Below the pieces are notes generated by a model. The model did not search any database. It worked only from the letters and a program-made list of their open reading frames with translations, and was not told the DNA's origin. Made by a program: the position numbers and the translations under genes. Shown in pieces: positions 44,624 to 53,629 of a stretch of 64,000 nt of DNA; within the stretch, counting starts at the first letter, position 1; each line of letters starts with the position of its first letter. This DNA comes from Gelidibacter mesophilus DSM 14095 (GTDB lineage: Bacteria; Bacteroidota; Bacteroidia; Flavobacteriales; Flavobacteriaceae), in NCBI RefSeq assembly GCF_000423005.1, contig NZ_AUHD01000014.1:1-64000 (forward strand), written 5' to 3'.

Positions 44624-46315
44624 ATGAGCGATGATAAAAAAGTAATCTTCTCGATGAGAGGTCTTACTAAAACTTTCAAAGGAGCTGATACACCGGTTTT
44701 GAAAAACATTCATTTAAGCTTCTTCTACGGAGCTAAAATCGGGATCTTGGGACTTAATGGTTCCGGGAAATCCACACTATTAAAAATTATTGCTGGCCTG
44801 GATAAAAACTATCAAGGTGACGTTACATTTCTTCAGGATTACTCCGTGGGTTTTTTGGAACAGGAGCCACAATTGGATGACGAAAAGACGGTTATCGAAG
44901 TGGTGCGTGAAGGGGCTGCAGAAACTGTAGCTATTTTGGATGAATACAACAAAATCAACGACATGTTTGGTCTGGAGGAAGTTTATTCTGATGCCGACAA
45001 AATGGAAAAATTGATGAACCGTCAAGCAGAATTACAGGATAAGATTGATGCCTCCAACGCTTGGGAGCTAGATACCAAATTAGAAATTGCCATGGACGCC
45101 TTAAGAACTCCGGATGGCGATAAGAAAATTGGCGTCCTATCTGGAGGAGAGCGTCGTCGTGTAGCGTTATGCCGTCTCCTATTACAAGAACCGGATGTGT
45201 TGTTATTGGATGAGCCAACCAACCATTTAGATGCCGAATCAGTGCATTGGTTAGAGCATCATTTATCGCAATATAAAGGAACAATTATAGCAGTAACGCA
45301 TGATAGGTATTTCTTAGATAATGTTGCTGGTTGGATTTTGGAACTTGATAGAGGGGAAGGGATTCCGTGGAAAGGAAATTATTCGTCTTGGCTGGATCAG
45401 AAATCGACTCGAATGGCACAGGAAAGTAAAACAGCTTCCAAACGTCAAAAAACATTGGAACGTGAGTTGGAATGGGTGCGACAAGGTGCCAAAGGACGTC
45501 AGACCAAGCAAAAAGCGCGGCTGAACAATTACGATAAATTGATGAGTCAAGATCAAAAACAACTTGACGAAAAATTAGAAATCTATATCCCTAATGGTCC
45601 GCGTTTAGGGACCAATGTTATTGAAGCCGTTGGTGTCAGCAAGGGTTATGAGGATAAATTACTTTATGAAAACCTGAATTTCAATTTGCCACAAGCAGGA
45701 ATTGTAGGAGTTATTGGACCGAACGGTGCTGGTAAAACCACCATTTTCAGAATGATTATGGGCGAGGAAACTCCAGATAAAGGCGAATTTAAAGTGGGTG
45801 ACACCGCAAAATTGGCATATGTAGATCAAAAACATTCCAATATTGATCCTGAAAAATCCATATGGCAGAACTTCAGTGATGAACAGGAATTGGTGATGAT
45901 GGGAGGAAAGCAAGTAAATTCTAGAGCTTACCTGAGCCGATTTAATTTCTCAGGAAGTGAGCAGAATAAGAAAGTGAAATTGCTCTCTGGTGGTGAACGT
46001 AACCGTTTGCATTTGGCCATGACACTGAGGGAAGAAGGTAACGTGCTTCTTTTAGATGAGCCAACTAACGACTTAGATGTGAATACTCTAAGAGCATTGG
46101 AAGAAGGTCTTGAAAATTTTGCAGGTTGTGCCGTGGTCATTAGTCACGACAGATGGTTTTTAGATAGAATCTGTACGCATATTCTAGCATTTGAAGGAAA
46201 CTCAGAAGTTTACTTCTTCGAAGGTAGCTTTAGTGAATATGAAGAAAATAAGAAGAAACGTCTTGGTGGCGATTTAACACCCAAACGACTTAAGTACAAA
46301 AAATTAGTACGTTAA
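44624..46315 (+). CDS. ettA: Energy-dependent translational throttle protein EttA (ABC-F)
   Basis: A 563-residue ABC-F ATPase with two nucleotide-binding domains and no membrane domain. Walker A motifs are GLNGSGKST (first) and GPNGAGKTT (second). Signatures are LSGGERRRVAL and LSGGERNRLHL. The P-site interaction (linker) region and the N-terminal MSDDKKVIFSMRGLTKTF match EttA. EttA binds the ribosomal E site and gates translation in response to ADP/ATP. It is followed by inverted repeats and a terminator. Confidence 0.93.
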   Translation: MSDDKKVIFSMRGLTKTFKGADTPVLKNIHLSFFYGAKIGILGLNGSGKSTLLKIIAGLDKNYQGDVTFLQDYSVGFLEQEPQLDDEKTVIEVVREGAAETVAILDEYNKINDMFGLEEVYSDADKMEKLMNRQAELQDKIDASNAWELDTKLEIAMDALRTPDGDKKIGVLSGGERRRVALCRLLLQEPDVLLLDEPTNHLDAESVHWLEHHLSQYKGTIIAVTHDRYFLDNVAGWILELDRGEGIPWKGNYSSWLDQKSTRMAQESKTASKRQKTLERELEWVRQGAKGRQTKQKARLNNYDKLMSQDQKQLDEKLEIYIPNGPRLGTNVIEAVGVSKGYEDKLLYENLNFNLPQAGIVGVIGPNGAGKTTIFRMIMGEETPDKGEFKVGDTAKLAYVDQKHSNIDPEKSIWQNFSDEQELVMMGGKQVNSRAYLSRFNFSGSEQNKKVKLLSGGERNRLHLAMTLREEGNVLLLDEPTNDLDVNTLRALEEGLENFAGCAVVISHDRWFLDRICTHILAFEGNSEVYFFEGSFSEYEENKKKRLGGDLTPKRLKYKKLVR

Positions 46316-46409
46316 TAAAAATGCTTGGGCAAGCCCACAAGGTATTCAACGGAAAACCTTTTTTACTTTCCGAAGCAAGCTTCGAGGTTTTCGAGATTTT
46401 GAACCTTAG

Positions 46410-46429
46410 ATCCCGCTAAAAAGCGGGAT
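46410..46429. repeat. Short GC-rich hairpin
   Basis: ATCCCGC (46410-46416) with GCGGGAT (46423-46429) and a TAAAAA loop, not followed by a T-run. It lies between ettA and its terminator and may be a dispersed intergenic repeat. Confidence 0.6.
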
Positions 46430-46485
46430 TAGTTCAACCATCAAAACTAAATGCGTTTGGCTATTCAGTTTTGGGGTTCACTATA

Positions 46486-46516
46486 AAAAATGCCGCTCAA
46501 GGAGCGGCATTTTTTA
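46486..46516. terminator. Bidirectional intrinsic terminator after ettA
   Basis: AAAAATGCCGCTC (46486-46499) pairs with GAGCGGCATTTTT (from 46503), a 3-nt loop and A/T runs on both sides. It also lies just past the small minus-strand frame ending at 46523. Confidence 0.85.
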
Positions 46517-46522
46517 TATTCT

Positions 46523-46657
46523 TAATTAAGTACAATGTTATTTGCTATTTCTAATTGATTTTATTTCGGCCTTAAGCTTATAGACTTTATACATGTTCAG
46601 TCCCAATAAAACGAACAGGACGACAGCATTCGCTAAAATGCTCACCAATTTATTCAA
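46523..46657 (-). CDS. Possible small membrane protein, relative of the next gene
   Basis: A 44-codon minus-strand frame to TAA 46523-46525 with TTG 46657 or GTG 46645 as possible starts (no ATG before the helix). It reads ILANAVVLFVLLGLNMYKVYKLKAEI. The end of the helix and the KLKAE stretch resemble the neighbour at 46704 (FIALAIIKMYKLKAENKRL), so it may be a diverged or remnant duplicate. The terminator at 46486-46516 follows. Low certainty because of the rare start. Confidence 0.35.
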
Positions 46658-46703
46658 ATCTTAAGTGTTGGAAAGTTCAATAGTAATGGCAATCATTGGC
46701 CAG

Positions 46704-46937
46704 TTATTTGTTGTCATATAAATGCCCATCCGTAAAATCCTTATAGCTTTCATCTACTTCTGCTTTAAACGCGTCACTTTCAGTCAAGCGTTTATTCTCA
46801 GCTTTCAGTTTATACATTTTAATTATGGCTAAAGCAATAAAAAACAAGAAGACTCCAGCAGTAATGAGTAACACTACGGTCAGTTGTTCAGTGCTCACTG
46901 AAGCAACTAAAGGTATTTTATAATGAAAAGGATTCAT
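46704..46937 (-). CDS. Small single-pass membrane protein
   Basis: A 77-residue protein with one transmembrane helix (about 19-42, TVVLLITAGVFLFFIALAIIKMY) and a charged C-terminal tail (KLKAENKRLTESDAFKAEVDESYKDF). I do not recognise a family. The tail is helical and acidic. A similar, shorter frame follows at 46523-46657 on the same strand. Confidence 0.6.
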   Translation of the reverse strand: MNPFHYKIPLVASVSTEQLTVVLLITAGVFLFFIALAIIKMYKLKAENKRLTESDAFKAEVDESYKDFTDGHLYDNK

Positions 46938-47063
46938 GACTCAATAGAATTAAATCTGGATTGCGAATCAAATATACACTTTTAAATTCTGGAGTAACTA
47001 TGTCATATTAAAAAAGTTATGAAAAAATCGTGTTAATAAAGCCTTGTTTTCTAATAAATGTGT

Positions 47064-47849
47064 TTATTTATACCAATCCAACTGAATAACTTCAATGTCT
47101 GAATTTTCTTTAGACACAAGTGTTTTAAATTTCTTTATATCACTCATTCCATCTGTACCTCTATAATGGTAAGGATACACTTTTTTTGGTTTAAACTCCA
47201 ATACAGCACTCGCCGCACTTTCTACGGTCATCGTATAAGGCAGGTTCATGCAAACAAAGGCAATATCAATATTTTTAAGAGTTCTCATTTCAGGAATATC
47301 TTCTGTATCTCCAGAGATGTAGACTCTTTGATTTCCCAGCGTTAAAACATAGCCATTTCCTCTTCCTTTTTCGTGAAACTTTAAGGCCTTTTCCCTTAGA
47401 TTATACATAGGAACCGCTTCAATAGAAAACACGCCAAGATCCTTTAAATCACCATTTTTCATCACAATCAGTTCCTTTACTTTGGGTGCGGGCAACTTTT
47501 CTTTCACAGCTTGAGGAACTATAAGAGTCGTAGAATCCAATACCATATTTTTTAGGGTTTCGATGTCTAAATGGTCGCCATGAATATCGGTTATTAACAT
47601 ATAATCTGCTGGTTCTTGATTTTCAAAATTTGTTGCACCTCCTACAGGATCAACGTAAATAACGGTATCGTTATAGGCTAAGATCATTGTGGCATGCTCA
47701 ATTGGAATGATCGTGATGTCTTCAGGACTCGTGGTCTCATGAAGTTCATTTGCAACCTCAGAAGCTAGATTAACAGCTTTCTCAGTTGTGTTTTTACAAT
47801 TTAATATGGTAAGTGCAAAAATTGATGCAATGAGGAATTTGGATTTCAT
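47064..47849 (-). CDS. MBL-fold metallohydrolase lipoprotein
   Basis: A 261-residue predicted lipoprotein (MKSKFLIASIFALTILNCKNT, lipobox Cys18) carrying a metallo-beta-lactamase fold. Metal-binding features are ITDIHGDHLDIETL (HxDH-like, with His-Gly-Asp-His) and VYISGDTEDIPEM, with a final KVYPYHYRGTDG. These resemble the UlaG/YtkL-type branch (Lactamase_B_2/3). Substrate unknown. The frame is open upstream to 47912, but ATG 47849 gives the lipoprotein signal. A CAAACATA promoter-like box is 37 bp upstream. Confidence 0.85.
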   Translation of the reverse strand: MKSKFLIASIFALTILNCKNTTEKAVNLASEVANELHETTSPEDITIIPIEHATMILAYNDTVIYVDPVGGATNFENQEPADYMLITDIHGDHLDIETLKNMVLDSTTLIVPQAVKEKLPAPKVKELIVMKNGDLKDLGVFSIEAVPMYNLREKALKFHEKGRGNGYVLTLGNQRVYISGDTEDIPEMRTLKNIDIAFVCMNLPYTMTVESAASAVLEFKPKKVYPYHYRGTDGMSDIKKFKTLVSKENSDIEVIQLDWYK

Positions 47850-47885
47850 TTTTATGAATTTAAGTTCCTTAAAGATACTAACTTT

Positions 47886-47893
47886 CAAACATA
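47886..47893 (-). promoter_or_regulatory. Candidate -7 box for the MBL-fold gene
   Basis: CAAACATA reads TATGTTTG on the minus strand, a full match to TAnnTTTG. A TTTG (CAAA at 47910-47913) lies 16 bp further upstream, slightly closer than usual. Confidence 0.45.
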
Positions 47894-48024
47894 TTGAGAA
47901 TGTATGTAACAAATTAAGAAAATATCCTACAAATAATATAAGGAGTAATAATTTTGAAACTGATAATTTTTAACGAAATTGCTACTCATTAAATTTTATT
48001 GATCACATTTAAACCATATACGAT

Positions 48025-49374
48025 ATGTCTGATGATTTTGATTTATTAGAAACCAATTCTAACGAAAAAACAGGAAAAGTGGATGTCAATTGGGGGAAAG
48101 CCATTGATACCATGAAATCTAAATTAGCGCAAGAAGACGATCCGCAGTCCCGTCAAAAAATCCTGAATGCCACGCTTGATGATGTGGTGCATATGGCAGA
48201 GAAAGATAGAACAACGCTTTTAGATGCCATCAAGGATCTTACTGATTATCAGGACGAAGTGGGAATTATCTTTGAAAAATTCTCTTCTCTCAATCCTGAT
48301 GAGCAACGCATTATTGATGATGCCCAGAAAGCGTTAGAACGTGCTCGGATAGAATTGGAAGATGCGCGCAATAAACCGGATACTTGGTGGAATAACCTTT
48401 GGGGACGCAAAAGTAGAATCCAAAAAGAAGAACAGGAGTTTAAGGAAGCTGAAAAATTCAGGTCAGGTGCAGATAATAGAGCTAAGGCCATGTTTCAAGA
48501 GCGTATTGAAAGTGCCGATGTGCAAACGCTTTTAAGTGAATTGTCTTATAAAAGTCAAGCCGCTGTAACCCGACTAAAAAATAGGGAAGTTGAAATCAGG
48601 GAGGTTGAAGATAAGCTTCAGGTGGCCATTGTTGAGGCCACAAAAAACCATACCCGTGCTTTAGAAAAGAAGAAAGAAGTAGAAGGGAAACTCGATGAGA
48701 ATTATGCATTGTTAAGACAGGCACGTCAGGAATTGGACGAAATTGTCGATAAACAATCGGCTGATTATGCACAGGCCGTAGGGAAAGTTACCACCTTAGA
48801 ACAAAAAGTAGAAGAGTTGGAAGGCCTTAAAAATGCCTATACCACATTGTCGGCTAGTAAAGATAGTTTTGTGCATAAGCACAACCTGACCATTAAAGTA
48901 TTGACGTCTTTGCGAAGCAACTTACAAACGCATCGCGCAAAACTAAAAAGTGATACTGAAGAGCGTCTTAAATATTATGACGGCTATGTAGTGGCTTTAA
49001 AAGCACGAACAGATCAAGAATTTGCTGCTATTTTAGAGCATTTGGGAGTTAAAACAGATGAGCATATTGGTGAAACTTTAGCATCAATGCACACTGCAAG
49101 TGCCAAAGCACGTCAGGAAATGATGGAAAACATTCCAGTTCACGAAAAAGTGATGCAAGGTGTTTACAGTAGTTATGCTGAGGCTTTACAGGAAATCCGT
49201 ACGAAAGATGCCGATATCCAAAAGAATTTTGCGGAGCGTTACGGTATTGACATGAAAGAAATTTTTGAAGATTATTATAAAGCTGACGCCACTAAGCCTT
49301 CAGGAAATGACGACGCAGGAAAACCTGCCGCCGCACCAAAACGAGAAACCAATAGTGACGATTTATTGTCTTAA
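48025..49374 (+). CDS. Long coiled-coil protein of unknown function, first gene of cluster
   Basis: A 449-residue soluble protein, almost all helical. After an N-terminal region (VNWGKAIDTMKSKLAQ; HMAEKDRTTLLDAI), long heptad-rich coiled coils run from about residue 95 to 330 (for example RARIELEDARNK, KEEQEFKEAEKF, VEGKLDENYALLRQARQEL). A C-terminal helical domain contains KYYDGYVVALKARTDQEFAAILEHLGV, then ENIPVHEKVMQGVYSSYAEAL. It ends in a disordered Asp/Pro/Ala-rich tail. There is no signal peptide. I do not recognise a family with confidence; a scaffold or filament-like role is inferred from shape. It heads the co-directional run up to 57833. Confidence 0.7.
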   Translation: MSDDFDLLETNSNEKTGKVDVNWGKAIDTMKSKLAQEDDPQSRQKILNATLDDVVHMAEKDRTTLLDAIKDLTDYQDEVGIIFEKFSSLNPDEQRIIDDAQKALERARIELEDARNKPDTWWNNLWGRKSRIQKEEQEFKEAEKFRSGADNRAKAMFQERIESADVQTLLSELSYKSQAAVTRLKNREVEIREVEDKLQVAIVEATKNHTRALEKKKEVEGKLDENYALLRQARQELDEIVDKQSADYAQAVGKVTTLEQKVEELEGLKNAYTTLSASKDSFVHKHNLTIKVLTSLRSNLQTHRAKLKSDTEERLKYYDGYVVALKARTDQEFAAILEHLGVKTDEHIGETLASMHTASAKARQEMMENIPVHEKVMQGVYSSYAEALQEIRTKDADIQKNFAERYGIDMKEIFEDYYKADATKPSGNDDAGKPAAAPKRETNSDDLLS

Positions 49375-49377
49375 TAA

Positions 49378-49525
49378 ATTCCCACGAAAGTGGGAATCTC
49401 ATGAAACAAAAGATCGGTTTTTTGTTCATGGCGTTCCCACGCGAAAAGCGTGGTCAGGTTTTCCGCTGTATCTTTTTTCTGAAAAAGAAAAAAGGATGCC
49501 GCTGCAACCCTTAACGCGAATTTAA
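49378..49525. repeat. Intergenic repeat-like block with hairpins
   Basis: Contains ATTCCCAC-GAAA-GTGGGAAT (49378-49397, 8-bp stem, GNRA-type loop) and CCACGC-GAAAA-GCGTGG (49437-49453). A stretch with TTTCCGCTGTATC and GGATGCCGCTGCAACCC around a T/A-rich centre follows. None ends in a T-run, so terminator function is unlikely. The composition is unlike the AT-rich spacers elsewhere and fits a dispersed intergenic element. A variant of the first hairpin recurs at 53708-53728. Confidence 0.6.
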
Positions 49526-49584
49526 AAAAAAGCTACATTACGAATCATTCATAATTTTTCATTATTAATTTTTAATTATAAAAA

Positions 49585-50646
49585 GTGTCCATTAATCACA
49601 TAGTAACGCCATTAGATTCTGCATACCTCGACTCCAAAGAGCAGTATGTATTTTATCATAAAATGGTCGATTTTGCGCTGAAGGAATTAATAGTGAGTGC
49701 GCAGCGTGAACAACTGTGTTCCACTCAAGAAATCATTTTCTTTAAACAGTACGCTGATTTGCTGTTGTATTCCATTGAAGCCATGCGGGTCAAGTATATG
49801 TATGACGAGGAAGAAAACATGAAAGTCGATTTGACCGAATCTGGTTTTCCAAATTATTTGGAATTCCGCTATTTGTTCAATGATTTGTCCTTACGGGAAA
49901 ATTATGTCAATAAGCTCAAAGATGTGAGTGAGTTACAGGAAGAGTTTTTAGATACCTTACTGAGAAAAAAGGAGCCTATTAAAAAAAGCAGATTGTTTCA
50001 AGCAGCTTCCATTGTTTATTATACTTCCGTTGAGCAAAAATTTATCTTTAATCGCTTTGTACAAGGTAAAATCATAAAAGCGCCTGAAGATTCAGGCGCC
50101 GAATTTATGACCAGTTGGAGCTTTTTTGATGTTGGTTGTAACCGACCTTTTGTCTGTTATATGTACTTTGATTTTGAAGGACCGAATGTTGAAAGTATCA
50201 AAGAACAAATCTATGAGGTTTTGAAAAATACGGCAGACCGAGACATGAACTTGGATGTTATGGCTTATGGAATTGATAGAAAATTAAAGGATATCAAACC
50301 AAAACACATCAAACGCATTGATTTAGGGCCTTTCCACAATGTATTTGCCAAAGATGAAAACCAGATTACCCATACTATTTTAAAAAGTATTGCAGATAAA
50401 GTGGTGCCATTGGAATCTTATGCACTTTCCTTAAGTGTTGACGAAGTATTCTCAGGCAGCGAATTTAGTGAAGGCGGCTATTTCTCAAAACAAACCTTGC
50501 AAAAATGGAACGAACCCATTCATAAAAGTTATGTATTGGCGCCACATCGCATCATTCAGTTATTGTACAGTAAAACACCGGAAATCATGAATAGGTTGGC
50601 AAAACCACCAATTCAGATTGCGGATTTGAAAATAAGTAAAGTTTAA
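49585..50646 (+). CDS. Cluster protein of unknown function (353 residues)
   Basis: A soluble 353-residue protein starting with GTG 49585 (MSINHIVTPLDSAYLDS); no ATG is near. A helical N-terminal half contains QREQLCSTQEIIFFKQYADLLLYSIEAMRVKY. The C-terminal half is mixed, with FFDVGCNRPFVCYMYFDFEG and a SLSVDEVFSGSEFSEGGYFSKQTLQKW segment. No membrane segment or known catalytic motif is seen. I do not recognise a family. It lies between the coiled-coil gene and the AAA+ gene, which makes a partner or adaptor role plausible by context only. Confidence 0.68.
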   Translation: MSINHIVTPLDSAYLDSKEQYVFYHKMVDFALKELIVSAQREQLCSTQEIIFFKQYADLLLYSIEAMRVKYMYDEEENMKVDLTESGFPNYLEFRYLFNDLSLRENYVNKLKDVSELQEEFLDTLLRKKEPIKKSRLFQAASIVYYTSVEQKFIFNRFVQGKIIKAPEDSGAEFMTSWSFFDVGCNRPFVCYMYFDFEGPNVESIKEQIYEVLKNTADRDMNLDVMAYGIDRKLKDIKPKHIKRIDLGPFHNVFAKDENQITHTILKSIADKVVPLESYALSLSVDEVFSGSEFSEGGYFSKQTLQKWNEPIHKSYVLAPHRIIQLLYSKTPEIMNRLAKPPIQIADLKISKV

Positions 50647-50740
50647 AATAGAATAAAGACCGCTGCGCTTATAGAATCAAAAATCAAGATTTTTAATTGT
50701 GAAGAATTGGAAGTTTTTTTTAAATAAGCAAAGAAAAATT

Positions 50741-50890
50741 CCTTCCCTTTTTAAGGGAAGGTGGATTAAGTTTCCGTAGTGGAATTTAAGACGGAAGGGT
50801 TTGAATCAACCACCTCGTCTTCATCCCCTTATCTTGGGATGAATCCACTCCTCCTTTGAAAGGATGAGAATTTATAGAGATTATAAAATT
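50741..50890. repeat. Intergenic repeat-like block with hairpins
   Basis: CCTTCCCTT (50741-50749) pairs with AAGGGAAGG (50753-50761). Further on are CAACCACCTCGTCTTCATCCCC and a CCTCCTTTGAAAGGATGAG hairpin. Such purine/pyrimidine-rich, partly palindromic blocks occur between genes in many Bacteroidota. It occupies most of the 319-bp spacer before the AAA+ gene. Confidence 0.55.
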
Positions 50891-50904
50891 TAAATATTCG
50901 TGTA

Positions 50905-50926
50905 CCCGCCTGAACGGACGGGCAGG
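50905..50926. repeat. GC-rich palindromic repeat, copy 1
   Basis: CCCGCC-TGAA-CGGACGGGCAGG. On the minus strand it reads CCTGCCCGTCCG followed by GGCGGG. The same two blocks occur at 53666-53695 with a longer spacer. It is strikingly GC-rich for this DNA and resembles REP-type elements. Confidence 0.75.
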
Positions 50927-50965
50927 TTCGTGGCTAAATTCAATAGATAAATCATAAATCAACCA

Positions 50966-52924
50966 ATGCAACAAAACTCAACATTTCCCATAAAACAAAA
51001 TGAACTCCATATGCTTCGCGATGAGGCGGCTTCGTATCTTAAAAGTATTCAATGGGAGCAAGGACAACGTGCCAAAAATAAAGATAAGGACGCAAAGGAC
51101 GATTCTATTCTTCTTTATTTGTCAAGAGCCAATAACGGCTCTAATATGGCAGAGACCACATCGGTGTCCAAAACAATTTTAGAGCTTAAAAAGCGGTTGC
51201 TTCCAGATTCCATCGCTATTCCAGTTTTGCTTAACCAAACCTTATATGCCGTTCAGGAAGGGTTGACATTAGGCATCTGGATCAAGGATAGTTATTATAA
51301 TGCTTCGGGATTATCCAGTTTAAATGAGCGTAAAGCTTCATTGGACAGCATGGGCAAAAGAGAATACGAAAGCAAAATGCATACTGCAACAGCATTTATG
51401 TTGTTTTCAGCCGCCTATAATATTTTACACAATCTAAAGCCCTATGCTTCCGACGATTTGAGCGTTATGAAGCAGAAATTCGCAGGCATTCCTGAAGTTT
51501 CGTTTTTATCGCCTTTAAAAGGTGTGGCTTGTACCTTATTTTATTATGACAAATATTTGGGACATCCCGATATTATTAAAAGTGATAAGGATGTGGCCGA
51601 TTTCACTGTGGTTTTCTTTGAAGCATTGATTGATGAAATCCAAATGAGAAAATCAACTTTGGAGCATCAGGAAACCATTGTGGACAGGACTTACAAATTG
51701 GAGCATTCCGAATTTGCAATTTCAGGATGGAACAACGTCTTTGCCGGTGCTGCAAAAAGTATAGAATTCAACAAAATTAAGTTTGAGCAGATCGTTGGAA
51801 ACAAAGACGCCAAACATTTTGCACGCCGTTTAACGGAGCGCATGTTGAGCTATGATGTTACGGCAAAGAAGAATCCGTTTCAGGAATTGGGCGGATTTAT
51901 GCCCGTTTTTATGGGCTACGGTATCCCAGGAACGGGAAAAAGTATGCTTATTGCCGCCATTGCTACAAAATTAAAAGAGCATTGTGACCATTTGGAAATT
52001 CCGTTTTTATTTCATCCTATGCCCGACACCTTGATTTCAACATTTCAAGGAGGTTCTGCCGAGAAAATGGTGGAATGGATGAAACCCATGCAAGATCCTT
52101 CAAAATTGATTTTTGCACCTATTGATGATGCTGAAAACAATCTGCAAGAACGGACTGCCCAAGGGGTTTCTGCAGGTGTTAAAGAGGTTATTGGGGTGTT
52201 TTTGAGATATACGGAAGGTGCTTATGCCGTAAATTATGGTAATAGTTCCATCGGATTATTTACTAATTTGCCGGAAATGCTGGACAAGGCAGTGATTTCT
52301 CGTGTACAGGGACGTTTTAAAATTGATGGCGCACGCACTGAAAACGATTTTTTGGATCAAGATCATTTATGGTGGCGTAAGTTGCAAAAAACGATGCCAG
52401 ATTTCATAAACATGAAAGATCCAAACAATTATAACTATCTTCAAGATCAGGGCTTGGCCAAAAATATGGGTGAAATTTTGAAATCTGTCGATAAACCTTC
52501 AGAAGAACGCGTGCATGCTGTTTATGATAAGGTTGAAAAGCAGTATCAAACCAATGAACACCAGTTTTACGCCAATCTCTACAAAGAAATGCAAAAGGTT
52601 TTTCCTTTCTTCTCTTCAAGGGATGTTCGGAATATCCAATCGGCTATTTCATTGCGTTTAACCGATTTTGATTTGGAAACTTCATGGTTCGAAAATCCTG
52701 AGGTGTATTTTAAACAAGCATACGAAACAAAGTTTAATATGTTGCAAGAACTCATGCGTTCTAATATGAAAGGGCTTAACTTTTCTGAAATAAGACGTCA
52801 GGAAGTTGTCCGTTATTTGGATAATGTTGCCACTATTGCAGATACTGATTTCAAACGACAGGTCGATTCGAGAGTCAACCAACTCAATATAGAAATGGAA
52901 GCGCGAAGAAAGTTTGACAATTAA
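50966..52924 (+). CDS. AAA+ family ATPase of unknown function
   Basis: A 652-residue soluble protein. A large helical N-terminal half (about 1-300) has no recognised domain. The AAA+ module follows: Walker A GIPGTGKS at residues 319-326, Walker B LIFAPIDDAEN around 381-391, a sensor-1-like GLFTNLPEM, and ISRVQGRF that can supply the arginine finger. The Walker B reads DDAE rather than the common DE. A C-terminal helical region carries DVRNIQSAISLRLTDFDLETSW, like an AAA+ lid, then a long tail. By architecture it should form an ATP-driven oligomer. The substrate may be a cluster protein, such as the coiled-coil protein, but this is inference. Confidence 0.8.
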   Translation: MQQNSTFPIKQNELHMLRDEAASYLKSIQWEQGQRAKNKDKDAKDDSILLYLSRANNGSNMAETTSVSKTILELKKRLLPDSIAIPVLLNQTLYAVQEGLTLGIWIKDSYYNASGLSSLNERKASLDSMGKREYESKMHTATAFMLFSAAYNILHNLKPYASDDLSVMKQKFAGIPEVSFLSPLKGVACTLFYYDKYLGHPDIIKSDKDVADFTVVFFEALIDEIQMRKSTLEHQETIVDRTYKLEHSEFAISGWNNVFAGAAKSIEFNKIKFEQIVGNKDAKHFARRLTERMLSYDVTAKKNPFQELGGFMPVFMGYGIPGTGKSMLIAAIATKLKEHCDHLEIPFLFHPMPDTLISTFQGGSAEKMVEWMKPMQDPSKLIFAPIDDAENNLQERTAQGVSAGVKEVIGVFLRYTEGAYAVNYGNSSIGLFTNLPEMLDKAVISRVQGRFKIDGARTENDFLDQDHLWWRKLQKTMPDFINMKDPNNYNYLQDQGLAKNMGEILKSVDKPSEERVHAVYDKVEKQYQTNEHQFYANLYKEMQKVFPFFSSRDVRNIQSAISLRLTDFDLETSWFENPEVYFKQAYETKFNMLQELMRSNMKGLNFSEIRRQEVVRYLDNVATIADTDFKRQVDSRVNQLNIEMEARRKFDN

Positions 52925-52953
52925 TGATGATATGGTAATTTTTTAGGATTTTA

Positions 52954-52988
52954 GACAACAGACAACAGACAACAGACAACAGACAACA
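52954..52988. repeat. GACAACA tandem heptamer array (5 copies) upstream of NUDIX gene
   Basis: Five perfect copies of GACAACA, ending 9 bp before ATG 52998 and occupying the ribosome-binding region. The same heptamer appears six times at 56087-56128 before another start codon. Confidence 0.92.
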
Positions 52989-52997
52989 GACAAGACA

Positions 52998-53585
52998 ATG
53001 TTAGACAACATAAAAAACATCACCTTTAAAACACTTTCCAAAGCTTGGGCTACTTTGTTGGAAATCAATTATGATTACCAGTTCAAAGATGGCACCTGGA
53101 AACGTGTTTCTAGAGAAAGTTATGATCGCGGACATGGCACCGGAATTTTATTATATAATGTAGAAAAAGGGACGATTATTTTAACAAAACAATTCAGGAT
53201 GCCAATTTACCATACCAACAAAGATGAAGGTATGTCTATTGAAGTCTGCGCTGGGGCTATAGATGATAATGATTTACCAGAATCTACTATAATTAGAGAA
53301 GTGGAAGAGGAAGTAGGATATAAGGTTAAAGAGGTTAAAAAGATAATGGAAACTTATATGTCTCCTGGCGCCTTAACTGAAAAGATGTATTTATTTGTTG
53401 CGCGCTATTCAGAGGATATGAAAGTCAGTGAAGGCGGAGGATTGGCAAGCGAACATGAAGAAATTGAAGTGATGGAAATACCTTTTTCGAAAGCCTTAAA
53501 AATGATGGAATCTGGAGAGATTTTAGATGCGAAAACGATTATTCTGTTGCAATATGCTCAGATAAATAGTTTAATTAAGAATTAA
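52998..53585 (+). CDS. NUDIX hydrolase (NudK/ADP-ribose pyrophosphatase-like)
   Basis: A 195-residue NUDIX enzyme. It starts MLDNIKNITFKTLSKAWATL. The Nudix box is AGAIDDNDLPESTIIREVEEEVGYKV, with REVEEEVG for metal binding; the Glu normally at the fifth position after Gly is Asp. Upstream VEKGTIILTKQFRMPIY and downstream YMSPGALTEKMYLFVARY resemble GDP-mannose/ADP-ribose pyrophosphatases. It probably hydrolyses a nucleoside-diphosphate-linked sugar. It is the only gene of the run with a clear enzymatic family besides the ATPase. The last residues and stop lie within the AATTAAG array. Confidence 0.85.
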   Translation: MLDNIKNITFKTLSKAWATLLEINYDYQFKDGTWKRVSRESYDRGHGTGILLYNVEKGTIILTKQFRMPIYHTNKDEGMSIEVCAGAIDDNDLPESTIIREVEEEVGYKVKEVKKIMETYMSPGALTEKMYLFVARYSEDMKVSEGGGLASEHEEIEVMEIPFSKALKMMESGEILDAKTIILLQYAQINSLIKN

Positions 53586-53618
53586 GAATTAAGAATTAAG
53601 AATTAAGAATTAAGAATT
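53573..53618. repeat. AATTAAG heptamer array (6 copies) across the NUDIX stop codon
   Basis: Six perfect AATTAAG units (53573-53614) and a partial seventh. The first two units contain the last codons (KN) and the TAA of the NUDIX gene, so the reading frame ends inside the array. Confidence 0.92.
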
Positions 53619-53629
53619 GTTTTTCTTTA

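Noticed and set aside
44780-46140. Minus-strand open frames within ettA
   Set aside because: Antisense shadows of a clear ABC-F gene; no starts with ribosome-binding sites and no protein-like motifs.
48025-49374. Assignment of the coiled-coil protein as TelA (toxic anion resistance)
   Set aside because: Length and helical nature are similar, but I could not match TelA-specific blocks, and coiled coils give misleading similarity.
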